In this document: in pieces, positions 50,366 to 59,767 of the stretch
Numbering within the stretch: position 1 is the first letter of the stretch
Layout: the number at the start of each line of letters is the position of its first letter
NCBI RefSeq assembly: GCF_001278805.1
Contig: NZ_CP012602.1
Span: forward strand, 1,952,001 to 2,016,000
Origin: Bacillus sp. FJAT-18017
Lineage (GTDB): Bacteria > Bacillota > Bacilli > Bacillales > Cytobacillaceae
DNA: 64,000 bases
Direction of reading: 5' to 3'
Translations under genes and position numbers: made by a program
The notes under the pieces: generated by a model
Seen by the model: only the letters and a program-made list of their open reading frames with translations
Told to the model about the DNA's origin: nothing
Database searches by the model: none

Positions 50366-50396
50366 AGAGGCTGGCATTTCTGCCGGCCTCTTTTTA
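50366..50396 (+). terminator. terminator after the yqfX-like gene
   Basis: AGAGGCTGGCA (50366-50376), loop TTTC, TGCCGGCCTCT (50381-50391) with one G-T pair, then TTTT. Confidence 0.9.
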
Positions 50397-50405
50397 GTTG
50401 TTTAA

Positions 50406-50612
50406 GTCTAGCTCCAGCGCCTATCGCCTAGCAAACTTCAGGCCCCCTCCCTACGATAAGTCATCATCGAATCGCTTACGCTCTTCGTGATTCCTTTATC
50501 TCAGTCGAAGCCCCTCCATTTTGTACGGCGATGACCACTAAGGAAAGCTTCTAAGAATAATCATCGCAGGGACAGGCGTTCTTTGCCTGTCACGAAGGCG
50601 CTTGCGCTTTTG
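50406..50612. repeat. dispersed element, type I (direct copy)
   Basis: It starts GTCTAGCTCCAGCGCC and ends GGCGCTTGCGCTTTTG, four bases before the ispG stop codon. It carries an inner CTTCTAAGAATAAT block also seen at 17388. No gene is visible in it. Confidence 0.85.
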
Positions 50613-50615
50613 TAT

Positions 50616-51725
50616 TTACTTAACCCCTTGTTCTTCAAGGGCTTTCTTTTCAAAATATTCCGCTGCAATGGCGTCAATTTCTTTCTTTAATTCCTCAACC
50701 ATTGTTTCTTCAGGGACTTTCCGAACAATTTCCCCTTTCCTGAACAGGAGGCCTTCGCCTCTTGCTCCAGCGATACCGATATCGGCTTCGCGTGCCTCAC
50801 CAGGACCGTTTACTGCACAGCCAAGAACAGAAACTTTGATAGGAGCTTTAATGTTTGAAATATATTCTTCAACTTCATTAGCAATACTGATTAGATCGAT
50901 TTCAATACGTCCACAGGTTGGACAGGCTATTAATGTTGCCGAGTTGGCCGATAAACCAAATACCTTTAGCAGATCACGGGCAACTTTAATCTCCTGGACA
51001 GGATCTGCGCTTAAGGATATCCTCATTGTGTTGCCTATTCCCATATTAAGAAGGACACCAAGCCCGGCAGAGCTTTTGATGGTACCTGAGAACAGGGTTC
51101 CAGATTCGGTAATGCCAAGGTGTAGCGGGTAATCAAAGGCTCGTGCAGCTTTTTCATATGCCTCGATAGCAAGGTTGACATCCGATGCTTTCATGGAAAC
51201 GATAATGTCGTGGAAATCAAGATCCTCAAGAATCTTAATATGATGAAGGGCGCTTTCGACCATTCCGTCTGCGGTTGGATAACCATATTTATCAAGAATC
51301 TTTTTCTCAAGGGAACCGGCATTGACTCCTATCCGGATCGGAATCCCTTTTTCCTTGGCTGCCTTAACAACAGCTTCCACTTTCTCGCGTCTGCCGATAT
51401 TTCCAGGATTGATTCTAATCTTGTCGGCACCGCCTTCAATTGCTTTTAAGGCAAGCTTGTAATCAAAATGGATATCAACAACAAGTGGAATGTTGATTCT
51501 TTTCTTAATCTCAGGAATTGCCTCGGCAGCCCGCATATCGGGGCAGGCAACCCGGACGATTTGACAGCCGGCGTCCTCAAGTCTTTTGATTTCAGCCACC
51601 GTTGCTTCAACGTCATGGGTTTTGGTTGTAGTCATGCTCTGTATAATTATTTCGTTGTTGCCGCCAATGGTCAGGTTACCGACCCGGACCGGGCGGGTTT
51701 TAGTACGATGTATAAGTTCATTCAC
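50616..51725 (-). CDS. ispG: 4-hydroxy-3-methylbut-2-en-1-yl diphosphate synthase
   Basis: The sixth enzyme of the MEP pathway, converting MEcPP to HMBPP with a 4Fe-4S cluster. The protein is 369 residues, a TIM barrel followed by the cluster domain with CPTC and a third Cys in [11 protein letters not shown]. The ATG follows AAGGAGCGG. With ispH at 41.7 kb it completes the end of the pathway. Confidence 0.97.
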   Translation of the reverse strand: MNELIHRTKTRPVRVGNLTIGGNNEIIIQSMTTTKTHDVEATVAEIKRLEDAGCQIVRVACPDMRAAEAIPEIKKRINIPLVVDIHFDYKLALKAIEGGADKIRINPGNIGRREKVEAVVKAAKEKGIPIRIGVNAGSLEKKILDKYGYPTADGMVESALHHIKILEDLDFHDIIVSMKASDVNLAIEAYEKAARAFDYPLHLGITESGTLFSGTIKSSAGLGVLLNMGIGNTMRISLSADPVQEIKVARDLLKVFGLSANSATLIACPTCGRIEIDLISIANEVEEYISNIKAPIKVSVLGCAVNGPGEAREADIGIAGARGEGLLFRKGEIVRKVPEETMVEELKKEIDAIAAEYFEKKALEEQGVK

Positions 51726-51844
51726 GTAAGGTCCGCTCCTTTGGGTACAATTTTAAATATATATGCAATAAGCAGTACTAAACTATTTTATCAGTACCCA
51801 GACAATCTTACAAGACGGAGGGACCGCTGAGAGGTTTTGCTTCC

Positions 51845-52165
51845 TTAGTTGGTATAACTAGGGAATAGATATGTTTTGCCAACCTGCATGGTTTTTGGTG
51901 AAGTTCCGGGGTTCAAGGCTTCGAAATCAGAAATAAGTTTGCTGACAGGAACCCCTGTATCTCCAGAGTTGAATTCCTCAACAATTGATAGCAGTGTTTG
52001 GCCTGGTTTTACTGTTGCTTTGAAGTAAGGCTGGGAAGGGGAACTTGTCTCTTCATTTACCTGAATTGGGACTGTTACAGCAGCTGGAAGGGTGCCCCTT
52101 GTTAAATCGACATATACAGAAATGAATAGGGCAAGGGAGAAAATGAAGGCTATGAATTTTTTCAT
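51845..52165 (-). CDS. yqfZ: LysM-domain exported protein YqfZ
   Basis: A 106-residue protein with an N-terminal hydrophobic signal (KKFIAFIFSLALFISVYV) and a LysM-like domain at about 50-104 (ATVKPGQTLLSIVEEF, then ALNPGTSP and MQVGKTYLFP). LysM domains bind peptidoglycan. In B. subtilis YqfZ is a mother-cell sporulation protein of unknown role. The ATG at 52165 follows GGAGGAGG; the longer frame to 52186 includes that site. Confidence 0.85.
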   Translation of the reverse strand: MKKFIAFIFSLALFISVYVDLTRGTLPAAVTVPIQVNEETSSPSQPYFKATVKPGQTLLSIVEEFNSGDTGVPVSKLISDFEALNPGTSPKTMQVGKTYLFPSYTN

Positions 52166-52262
52166 TGGACAGGCCTCCTCCGGCAATTTGTATCATACTT
52201 ATGCTGAAGAGACCTTTGGTAGAACCAACAATTATTTGAAAGCGCATCGTCCTAACAGGTGA

Positions 52263-52297
52263 AAAAGCCGTCCTGTGAAGTTCACAGGACGGCTTTT
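52263..52297 (-). terminator. terminator of the yqgB gene
   Basis: A perfect 15-bp stem (52263-52277 with 52283-52297), loop AAGTT, lies just after the yqgB stop and ends in T residues on the minus strand. Confidence 0.92.
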
Positions 52298-52300
52298 ACA

Positions 52301-53077
52301 TTATACAGGCTCCTTATTTGTCCCAGGCGTTTCATTAATCGCTAGATACAAAACAATGGCGGAAACAAACCAATTAATCATAATACCATTTGGAACAACA
52401 GTTTGAAGAGCTTCCATTATTGTAAAGAATATCGTGGAAAGTGTTACACTATAAGCAGCCATTCTCCACAATTGACTGAATGCAAGCTGCCTCCTCATAA
52501 TGTTGCTGAACATAATACCGATACCTGCAAGGACTGTTATTTCAATAAACTTCATGGCAGAAGATACGAGCAGGATAAATGCAAAGACTATTGGCATAAT
52601 TACGCCTTTAACACCATTCATGGAATTGAAGAAATCCAGGAAATCCTTTTTTGCAATCTCACTGCCTTCAAGCATGGTATATGGGTAGGATTGTGTTCTC
52701 CCGCCTGCTGATAGGGCGAATTCATTTTTTAGAAAACCGAAAGCATTGCCGTTTTCGGCAAGCTCATCTCCGTCCACGGAACCTGTTGGATCAAGTGTGA
52801 TTGAAAATCCGTCTCTCTCTACAGTAATTGGCTTATCAGTTTCGGCCTCAAGAGTACCGTTTTTAATCGTAAAATCAGGAAGTTCCTCACTGGCAATTTG
52901 CTTTGCTGTTTCAATACCGCTCGTTATGGCATTATTAAAAAAGTAAAAGGTTGGCAAAATGGAGATCAATGTAAGCAGGAAAACATACAAAATCGTTTTA
53001 CCCATTCCTTGCAAACGGAATGAAGCTATATCCTTGGGTGAATAGATACTTCTGTATAGTTGTTTAAAAACGTTCAT
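52301..53077 (-). CDS. yqgB: DUF1189 membrane protein YqgB
   Basis: A 258-residue membrane protein with about four helices: one at 28-50, then after an outer domain three at about 155-250. It matches DUF1189/YqgB of Bacillus by length, layout and position. The function is unknown. Of two adjacent ATG codons, the one at 53077 has better spacing to GGGAG than the one at 53080. Confidence 0.82.
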   Translation of the reverse strand: MNVFKQLYRSIYSPKDIASFRLQGMGKTILYVFLLTLISILPTFYFFNNAITSGIETAKQIASEELPDFTIKNGTLEAETDKPITVERDGFSITLDPTGSVDGDELAENGNAFGFLKNEFALSAGGRTQSYPYTMLEGSEIAKKDFLDFFNSMNGVKGVIMPIVFAFILLVSSAMKFIEITVLAGIGIMFSNIMRRQLAFSQLWRMAAYSVTLSTIFFTIMEALQTVVPNGIMINWFVSAIVLYLAINETPGTNKEPV

Positions 53078-53255
53078 CATTACACTCCCTAAAAAGTTTC
53101 AACCCTTTCATTTTATCCCTTCCGGATTGGCAGTACAAGTGTTTGAAATCAAAAGCAAAAACGTGGCAGATTAACAAATATGTTTAAGGGTATTTAAGAA
53201 TTAGTAATAAATGATTTTCTTGGTTTGGAATTATGCTTTTAAAGGAGATAATTGT

Positions 53256-53738
53256 ATGGAAACAGTAGTTTGGGGCATTGTCATTTTGTTATTTATTGTT
53301 GCTTTCGTTGGAATTGTATTTCCGGTTATTCCAAGTGTTTTATTTATCTTCGCTGGATTTCTAGCATACGGCTTTTTTGTTTCTTTTGAACCTTTTAATT
53401 GGTTCTTCTGGGTTGTCCAAGGCATGTTCACTTTACTCTTGTTTGGTGCGGATTATGCAGCCAATATTATAGGAATCAAAAAGTATGGGGGTTCGAAAGC
53501 AGCTGTGTGGGGCAGTACAATTGGTTTGCTGGTTGGGCCGTTTGTCATCCCATTCCTTGGAATACTTATCGGTCCCTTCATTGGAGCTGTTGCAGCAGAA
53601 TTGATTGTTCACAGAAAAGGGCTGACTGAAAGTGCAAAAATAGGCTTTGGTTCTGTTGTTGGTTTCATTAGTGGAGCTGTAGCCAAAACAATCATTCAGG
53701 CTGCAATGGTTATCTATTTTCTTATTATGGTGCTTTAA
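53256..53738 (+). CDS. yqgC: DUF456 membrane protein YqgC
   Basis: A 160-residue membrane protein with about four or five helices and Gly-rich turns (GSTIGLLVGPFVIPFLGIL). It matches DUF456/YqgC, found between yqgB and sodA in Bacillus; function unknown. The ATG at 53256 follows AAAGGAGAT; a longer frame from 53211 reads through that site. Confidence 0.83.
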   Translation: METVVWGIVILLFIVAFVGIVFPVIPSVLFIFAGFLAYGFFVSFEPFNWFFWVVQGMFTLLLFGADYAANIIGIKKYGGSKAAVWGSTIGLLVGPFVIPFLGILIGPFIGAVAAELIVHRKGLTESAKIGFGSVVGFISGAVAKTIIQAAMVIYFLIMVL

Positions 53739-53790
53739 TTAGGTTATGTAAAAACGTTGTTGATTTCGCTTCAACCAACCATACGAAAAT

Positions 53791-53833
53791 AATAAAACCG
53801 GCTCGGGTATAGGTAACCCCAGCCGGATTTATT
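53791..53833. terminator. bidirectional terminator between yqgC and fnr
   Basis: AATAAAACCGGCT (53791-53803) pairs with AGCCGGATTTATT (53821-53833), with an inner GGGT/ACCC pair. Confidence 0.85.
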
Positions 53834-53875
53834 ATTTTTAGACAAGAAGACTCTTCCTTAAGATGGGGCTCAGTT

Positions 53876-54571
53876 TTAATTCAAGCCGCAAATTTCAAAA
53901 CCGCAATTCTGGCAATCAACTTCCTGTCTTAAGTAAGTTAAGTCCTTTATTGTAAATTTCTGCTGATCATAGCCGATGACATCCATATCCCTTAATTCCT
54001 TTAGGCTCCGCTGGATGACTTCCCTGGTGCCATACGTCAAATTGGCGAGTTCCTGATGGGTAAGAGGGAGGTCAATTAATATGCCATCCTCGGTATCAAC
54101 TCCATAGGAATTGGCCAACCGGATTAAGATAGAATAAAGGCCGCCTTTTTTGCCATTCATGATTAAATCCTGGCATTTCATTTGTGCTTTAAGATACCTC
54201 GTACTCATCCAAGAAACGAGGGCAGTCATCGCAAAAGGATCATTATTGATGAAATCCTCAAATTGTTCCCGCCTGATAACAAGCAATTCGCAGTCCGTTA
54301 GTGCTTTGGCAGAGAAGTGATAGTGGCAAGAAGGATTGAAGATTTGGTATTCCACAACAATTTCTTTCTGATTAAGAATTTTGAGGATGAATTCCTTACC
54401 TCTTAAATGGACCCTTCCGATGGCTACGCTGCCTTTCTGGATAATATAAATATTTTCGACAGGATCCCTTTCGCCAAAAAGCGCAGTACCCGCCTTGTAT
54501 TTCTGCAGGGGTTCCTTACCACCAAAAAAATGAACAAGTAAATTATAGAGAGAATCTATATTTTCATACAT
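53876..54571 (-). CDS. fnr: Crp/Fnr-family regulator with C-terminal Fe-S motif (Fnr)
   Basis: A 231-residue regulator: a cyclic-nucleotide-like beta barrel (about 15-120), a dimerisation helix and a C-terminal winged helix (HQELANLTYGTREVIQRSLKEL). The last residues read C220-x2-C223-x4-C228, the three-Cys 4Fe-4S ligand pattern of Bacillus Fnr, which uses an Asp in the dimer helix as fourth ligand (Asp135 is a candidate). It probably switches anaerobic genes on when oxygen is low. The ATG at 54571 follows AGGAG. B. subtilis has fnr elsewhere, so this location differs. Confidence 0.85.
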   Translation of the reverse strand: MYENIDSLYNLLVHFFGGKEPLQKYKAGTALFGERDPVENIYIIQKGSVAIGRVHLRGKEFILKILNQKEIVVEYQIFNPSCHYHFSAKALTDCELLVIRREQFEDFINNDPFAMTALVSWMSTRYLKAQMKCQDLIMNGKKGGLYSILIRLANSYGVDTEDGILIDLPLTHQELANLTYGTREVIQRSLKELRDMDVIGYDQQKFTIKDLTYLRQEVDCQNCGFEICGLN

Positions 54572-54601
54572 GACCGCCACTCCTTATTTCTCCATATTTT
54601 G

Positions 54602-54630
54602 ATTTAAAAAGATTATTACTATCATGTCAA
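54602..54630 (-). promoter_or_regulatory. sigma-A promoter of fnr
   Basis: On the minus strand TTGACA (54630-54625), 17 bases, TTAAAT (54607-54602), about 30 bases before fnr. The other side of this 334-base gap leads into sodA, where I could not fix a promoter. Confidence 0.75.
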
Positions 54631-54905
54631 TGCTGTTTTTACAAAATATGGGATAAAAAACAAGAGACTATGACTTAAATCGTTGACAAACCTGAAGAAA
54701 CCTGAAAATGACAAATTTCCGAATCTTAAATGAAACAACTTAGAAAGGCCGGTATGAAACTTCTTGGCAAAGGGAAAGGTATCATTGTTGTCAGGGAGCG
54801 TATTATTTGAATCCGACTGGTAACTCTGATAAGCTGTAACTGCAAAGCTTTAGAAATTTCTAACAATTTTTAAGGCCAAAATCGTTTACATAGGAGGAAT
54901 AATTT

Positions 54906-55514
54906 ATGGCATTTGAATTACCACAACTTCCTTATGGGTATGACGCTCTAGAGCCTCATATCGATAAAGAAACAATGAACATTCACCATACGAAGCACCA
55001 TAACACATATGTTACAAACCTTAACAATGCACTTGAAGGAAATGAGGAACTTCTTTCCAAACCAGTGGAAGAAGTAATTGCAAATCTTGATGCAGTACCT
55101 GAAAGCTCCAGAACTGCTGTTCGAAACAACGGTGGCGGACATGCCAACCACAGCCTATTCTGGCAGGTCATTTCGCCAAATGGCGGCGGAGAGCCCACTG
55201 GCGAGCTTTCTGACGCTATTAACAGCAAATTTGGCAGTCTTGAAAACTTTAAAGAAGAATTTGCAAAAGCTGCTACAACTCGTTTTGGTTCCGGTTGGGC
55301 TTGGCTAGTTGTCAACAATGGAGAAATTGAAGTAACCAGCACACCAAACCAGGACTCCCCATTGATGGAAGGCAAGACTCCTATTCTTGGCCTGGATGTT
55401 TGGGAGCATGCATACTACCTCAAATATCAAAACCGACGCCCGGAATATATCAATTCCTTCTGGAATGTTGTTAATTGGGAAGAAGTAGGCAAGCGCTTCA
55501 GCTCAGCAAAATAA
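54906..55514 (+). CDS. sodA: superoxide dismutase (Mn type)
   Basis: It converts superoxide to oxygen and hydrogen peroxide in the cytoplasm. The protein is 202 residues, with ligands His27 (NIHHTKHH), a second His in [11 protein letters not shown], and Asp and His in DVWEHAYY near 163-169; residues around these favour manganese. The ATG follows ATAGGAGGAAT. It is monocistronic with its own terminator. Confidence 0.97.
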   Translation: MAFELPQLPYGYDALEPHIDKETMNIHHTKHHNTYVTNLNNALEGNEELLSKPVEEVIANLDAVPESSRTAVRNNGGGHANHSLFWQVISPNGGGEPTGELSDAINSKFGSLENFKEEFAKAATTRFGSGWAWLVVNNGEIEVTSTPNQDSPLMEGKTPILGLDVWEHAYYLKYQNRRPEYINSFWNVVNWEEVGKRFSSAK

Positions 55515-55527
55515 TGAACTTGCAGGG

Positions 55528-55553
55528 AAAGGCAGAGAATATCTGCCTTTTTT
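55528..55553 (+). terminator. terminator after sodA
   Basis: AAAGGCAGA (55528-55536) pairs perfectly with TCTGCCTTT (55542-55550), then TTT. Confidence 0.85.
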
Positions 55554-55611
55554 CTTATTTTCTATAGTTGTTGTTTTTCCCTAGAGGATCCGGAATTTTT
55601 TCCTAAGATGT

Positions 55612-55915
55612 TCTCCAGGGGAACTCATTCAACGTCCTAATGGGGTAGGTCAATCAACCAACCTATTGAAGACCGTGCGCCTTATTTCTAACCCATCAGG
55701 GTAGTTAAGAACCTCCATTGGCGGCCATACACCTCTTTTTTTACATATCAAGGTAATCAAGATCCTCTATTGAAGACCCTGCCCTCTATTTTAAACGCGT
55801 CAGGTCGACAAGGACCTATATAAACGACTGTACCCACTTTTTCTTAACCAGCAGGGTGGTCAAGAACCTTTATAGACTAGCGACACCCTTCATTTCTGAA
55901 CCAGCCTCCAAGGAA
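55612..55915. repeat. diverged tandem array, about 51 bp per unit
   Basis: Units begin at about 55662, 55712, 55764, 55815 and 55867 (spacing 50-52), each with CCTnTAT at the start and nCAnGGTnGnCAAGAnC at the end; a partial sixth unit precedes them. Individual units differ at many positions. No frame with coding features runs through it. It fills most of the 511-base gap between sodA and yqgE. Confidence 0.75.
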
Positions 55916-56026
55916 GAAGTTTATTCAAAACAACACAGCTAACCGTTTAAAGAAATCAAACAATTAATTAGGAATAGAAATGGGAGGGGTGATGAAAACT
56001 ACCTTTATGAATAAAGGAGTTTTCAT

Positions 56027-57244
56027 ATGTTTAAAAAACTGAAGTTATTTGGAGATCTGGAAGTAACAAAGGACTTGAAGCTGCTGCTTATACTTGGCGG
56101 TCTATATTCATTGAGTGTCGCCCTCTCAAACACATTCGTAAATATTTATTTATGGAAGCAATCAGGGAATTTTGCTACGCTTTCCCTCTATAATTTATCA
56201 ATTGTAATTCTTCAGCCGCTTACATTTATACTCGCTGGGAGATGGGCAAAAAAAGTTGACCGCGTGATTGTCTTGCGGATTGGGGTTATTTTCCTTGCTC
56301 TGTTTTATTTAGCGGTTCTGGCCACGGGTACGGGTGCATCCGAATTTCTCTTCCTGCTTGGCGGACTGCTTGGTATCGGTTATGGATTTTACTGGCTCGC
56401 ATTCAATGTGCTTACCTTTGAAATTACTGAGCCGGAAACAAGAGACTTTTTTAATGGATTTCTTGGGATCCTATCGTCGGCGGGAGGAATGGTCGGTCCG
56501 ATTGCCTCTGGTTTTATTATCACAAGGGTAGTTAATTTTAATGGATATATGATTGTATTTGGTCTTTCGCTAGCATTATTTTCCCTGGCTGTATTTCTAA
56601 GCTTTTTTTTGAAGCCCAGGCCTTCTTCTGGGAAATATTCAGTTGCAGATGTTTTTAAGGAACGGGGAAGGAATCGAAATTGGAAGCTGGTCACTAACGC
56701 CCATTTTTTCCAGGGGCTGAGGGAAGGAACGTTTGTATTTGTTATTTCAGTGTATGTCTTTCTCTCAACCGGAAGTGAACTTTCACTTGGAACGTTTGGA
56801 CTGATTAACTCTGGTGTTTCTTTTCTTGCCTATTACTTTGCGTCAAGGTTAATAAAGAAGCAGCGAAGGAAAAAGGCCATCTTGCTTGGCGGCCTTATAT
56901 TGTTCGCATCCGTTTTTCTCTTGGTGTATCAAGTCAATTTTCAAAAAATGCTGCTTTATGGAAGTATCATTGCTGTTGCTTATCCGATCTTGCTAGTCCC
57001 TTATGTGTCAATTACCTATGATGTGATTGGAAGAAGCAGGAATGCTGCGGAAATGAGAATTGAGTACATAGTCGTCCGCGAAGTATTTCTTAATATCGGA
57101 AGAATCGTATCAATACTCGTTTTTCTGGCCGGAATAACATTGTTTGATTGGCAAGAAAGCATTCCGATTCTGCTTGTCATCCTCGGGGCGGGGCATGCGT
57201 GCATCTATTTTTTTCTAAGAAAAGTCCATCTTTCTTCCCCTTAG
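56027..57244 (+). CDS. yqgE: MFS transporter YqgE
   Basis: A 405-residue major-facilitator protein with about 12 membrane helices; the loop RWAKKVDRVIVLRIG near 70-85 resembles the conserved motif A region. The substrate is unknown. Its position between sodA and pbpA matches B. subtilis yqgE. The ATG follows AAAGGAG with a somewhat long spacing. Confidence 0.85.
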   Translation: MFKKLKLFGDLEVTKDLKLLLILGGLYSLSVALSNTFVNIYLWKQSGNFATLSLYNLSIVILQPLTFILAGRWAKKVDRVIVLRIGVIFLALFYLAVLATGTGASEFLFLLGGLLGIGYGFYWLAFNVLTFEITEPETRDFFNGFLGILSSAGGMVGPIASGFIITRVVNFNGYMIVFGLSLALFSLAVFLSFFLKPRPSSGKYSVADVFKERGRNRNWKLVTNAHFFQGLREGTFVFVISVYVFLSTGSELSLGTFGLINSGVSFLAYYFASRLIKKQRRKKAILLGGLILFASVFLLVYQVNFQKMLLYGSIIAVAYPILLVPYVSITYDVIGRSRNAAEMRIEYIVVREVFLNIGRIVSILVFLAGITLFDWQESIPILLVILGAGHACIYFFLRKVHLSSP

Positions 57245-57397
57245 GCCCCTGCATGCAGGGGTCTTTATTCTTATGGATGCCTAGTTTATGTCCTGCTTGA
57301 GACCTATTTAAAAATTGGTATATGGTTACTGATAGAAATTATTATTTTTATACCTTACAATAAAGGATAGTGAATTTTAAAAGGAAAGTGTGAGTAC

Positions 57398-59542
57398 ATG
57401 GTTTCGACGAAGAAAAGAAAGAAAAGGGCTCATGTTCCGTTTAGGCTCAATATATTATTTTTTGCAGTGTTTGTACTTTTTTCTTTATTGATTTTGAGAT
57501 TAGGAATTGTTCAGATTGTATATGGCGATGATTTTAAGCGCGAGGTGGAACGTACGGAGGATGTTACCGTAAAAAATCCCGTTCCCAGGGGCAAGATGTT
57601 TGATCGTAATGGACAGGTCATTCTTGATAACGAGCCGCTGAATGCAATCACTTATACGAGATATCAGGGTACAACACAAGAAGAAATGCTTGAGGTTGCC
57701 GAAAAATTGGCAGGGATGATTGAAAAACCATACGATAAACTTCAGGAGCGGGATAAAAAGGACTTCTGGCTGCTGAAAAATGAGGAAGAAGCTAAAAAGT
57801 TAATTACTAAAAAAGAATGGGATGCTTATTACAATAAGGAAATTACCGATAAAAAGCTATATGATATGCAAGTCGAGCGTGTAACAGAGAAGCATATTAA
57901 AACCCTGACTCCAGCCGAACTTGAGGTTGCAGCAATTTGGCGCGAATTTAATGCTGGGTATGCCCAGACTCCGCAAATTGTAAAAAATGTAGACGTGTCG
58001 GATAAGGAATTCGCAGTTGTTAGTGAAAATCTTGAGGACTTGCCTGGAGTTGACACTACGACTGACTGGAAGCGTAAGTATGTATTTGGAGATACACTTA
58101 GAACCATTCTTGGAAATACTACATCTTCGGCAAAAGGCATACCAAGGGAACAGCTGGATTATTATTTATCGAGGGATTACAGCCTTAATGACCGGGTCGG
58201 GATCAGTTATATAGAAAAGCAATATGAAGAAGTACTCCAGGGACAGAAGGCAAAAGTAAAAAATAAAACGGACAAAGGCGGAAATGTTCTCGGGACAGAA
58301 GTCGTTTCTGAAGGCCAACGTGGCAAAGACCTTGTCCTTACCATTGATATGGAGCTGCAGCGTGAAGTTGAAAAAATTCTCGAAGAGGAACTTTGGGCAG
58401 CAAAGCGGAAACCTGGTTCAGCGCTTCTTGACAGGGGCTTTGTTGTCATGATGGACCCTCACACGGGTGATATTTTAACGATGGCAGGCAAGAAAATTGA
58501 AAAGGACCCTAAAACTGGCAAATATAAAATGGACGATTATGCCTATGGAACCTTTACTAGTTCATATAACGTAGGATCGACAGTTAAGGGGGCGACAGTT
58601 TATACTGGACTGCATGAAGGGGTTATTACGCCTTCAACAACTTTCTATGATACCCCGATGAATATAAAAGGGACTCCCAAAAAGTCATCCTGGAAAAGTG
58701 GTATTGGTTCTGTGAACGCTGCGAGCGCATTAGAGATTTCATCTAACGTGTATATGTTCCATGTGGCAATCAAGCTGGGTAAAGGAACTTATATTCCTAA
58801 CCAGCCGCTGCCGCTTGACTTGAAGGCATTTAACACCTTTAGGGAAAACTTCAGCCAATTTGGCCTCGGTGTCAGGACTGGACTGGATTTGCCAAGTGAA
58901 TCTGCTGGATTTGCAGGGCCAATCGAGGGAGGGAAGCTTCTTGACCTTGCAATTGGCCAGTATGATACGTATACCGCTATGCAATTAGCTCAATATGTTT
59001 CTACCGTTGCTAATGGGGGTACTAGAATTCAGCCTCATATTGTAAAAGAAATTCGCGAACCTGAAATGGAAAGTGACGAGCTCGGACCTATCATTCAGGA
59101 AATTCAGCCAAAGGTTTTGAACCGTATTGATAAAGGTGAAGAATACCTTGATGTTGTAAAGCAAGGTTTCTGGCGGGTTATGCATGGTTCAAGAGGGACT
59201 GCTCGAAGCATGTTTAATGATGCTCCTTATAACCCGGCAGGAAAGACCGGTACTGCCGAAGCATTTTATGATGGGTTTGAAAGAAAGAAATTCGGAAAGA
59301 TTCCTCCAGAAGTTATGAATCTTAGCCTAATTGCTTTCGCACCATACGAAAAACCAGAAATAGCGATATCCGTACTCATTCCATGGGCTTACCAGGGAAG
59401 CGGTGACAGCTATAATAATATCATTGGTCGAAAGGCTCTCGATGCGTACTTTGAAATCAAGAAAAAGCGTGCATCAGGTGAATCCAATTCTGCTAATGAC
59501 CAAGAGCAGACTCAGAATGGAACAGAAAACCAAACCGAATAG
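57398..59542 (+). CDS. pbpA: class B penicillin-binding protein 2A
   Basis: A monofunctional transpeptidase that cross-links side-wall peptidoglycan; in B. subtilis PBP2A helps rod shape during growth and spore outgrowth. The protein is 714 residues: a basic N-terminus, one membrane anchor (about 16-40), the PBP dimer domain, and the transpeptidase domain with active-site S394-x2-K397 (GSTVKG), S448-S449-N450 and K616-T-G (AGKTGTAE). The ATG follows AAAGGAAAG. Located before pst as in B. subtilis. Confidence 0.94.
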   Translation: MVSTKKRKKRAHVPFRLNILFFAVFVLFSLLILRLGIVQIVYGDDFKREVERTEDVTVKNPVPRGKMFDRNGQVILDNEPLNAITYTRYQGTTQEEMLEVAEKLAGMIEKPYDKLQERDKKDFWLLKNEEEAKKLITKKEWDAYYNKEITDKKLYDMQVERVTEKHIKTLTPAELEVAAIWREFNAGYAQTPQIVKNVDVSDKEFAVVSENLEDLPGVDTTTDWKRKYVFGDTLRTILGNTTSSAKGIPREQLDYYLSRDYSLNDRVGISYIEKQYEEVLQGQKAKVKNKTDKGGNVLGTEVVSEGQRGKDLVLTIDMELQREVEKILEEELWAAKRKPGSALLDRGFVVMMDPHTGDILTMAGKKIEKDPKTGKYKMDDYAYGTFTSSYNVGSTVKGATVYTGLHEGVITPSTTFYDTPMNIKGTPKKSSWKSGIGSVNAASALEISSNVYMFHVAIKLGKGTYIPNQPLPLDLKAFNTFRENFSQFGLGVRTGLDLPSESAGFAGPIEGGKLLDLAIGQYDTYTAMQLAQYVSTVANGGTRIQPHIVKEIREPEMESDELGPIIQEIQPKVLNRIDKGEEYLDVVKQGFWRVMHGSRGTARSMFNDAPYNPAGKTGTAEAFYDGFERKKFGKIPPEVMNLSLIAFAPYEKPEIAISVLIPWAYQGSGDSYNNIIGRKALDAYFEIKKKRASGESNSANDQEQTQNGTENQTE

Positions 59543-59550
59543 AATTAAAA

Positions 59551-59580
59551 AATACCGCCTTTACATTGGGCGGTATTTTT
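59551..59580 (+). terminator. terminator after pbpA
   Basis: AATACCGCC (59551-59559) pairs perfectly with GGCGGTATT (59569-59577), then TTT. Confidence 0.9.
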
Positions 59581-59662
59581 GTGTTCGTACATATTTATCC
59601 GGGTCTTTCGTAATGATTTCGGAAACAATGGGCAAACTTTTTTATAAGGATATAGGCTTAAA

Positions 59663-59721
59663 TTTACAAAACCTTAACATTCGTTTAAAACGTCTTTAAC
59701 AGTAAACCTGTAATCTAATAT
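59663..59721 (+). promoter_or_regulatory. Pho box and promoter of the pst operon
   Basis: Four hexamers sit exactly 11 bases apart: TTTACA (59663), TTAACA (59674), TTAAAA (59685) and TTAACA (59696). This is the direct-repeat pattern bound by PhoP~P. A -10 box TAATAT at 59716-59721 follows. The operon is expected to switch on when phosphate is scarce. Confidence 0.92.
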
Positions 59722-59767
59722 TCGTAGGGAAGATAAAAAAACCAAACACTTAGGGGGAACAAAACAG

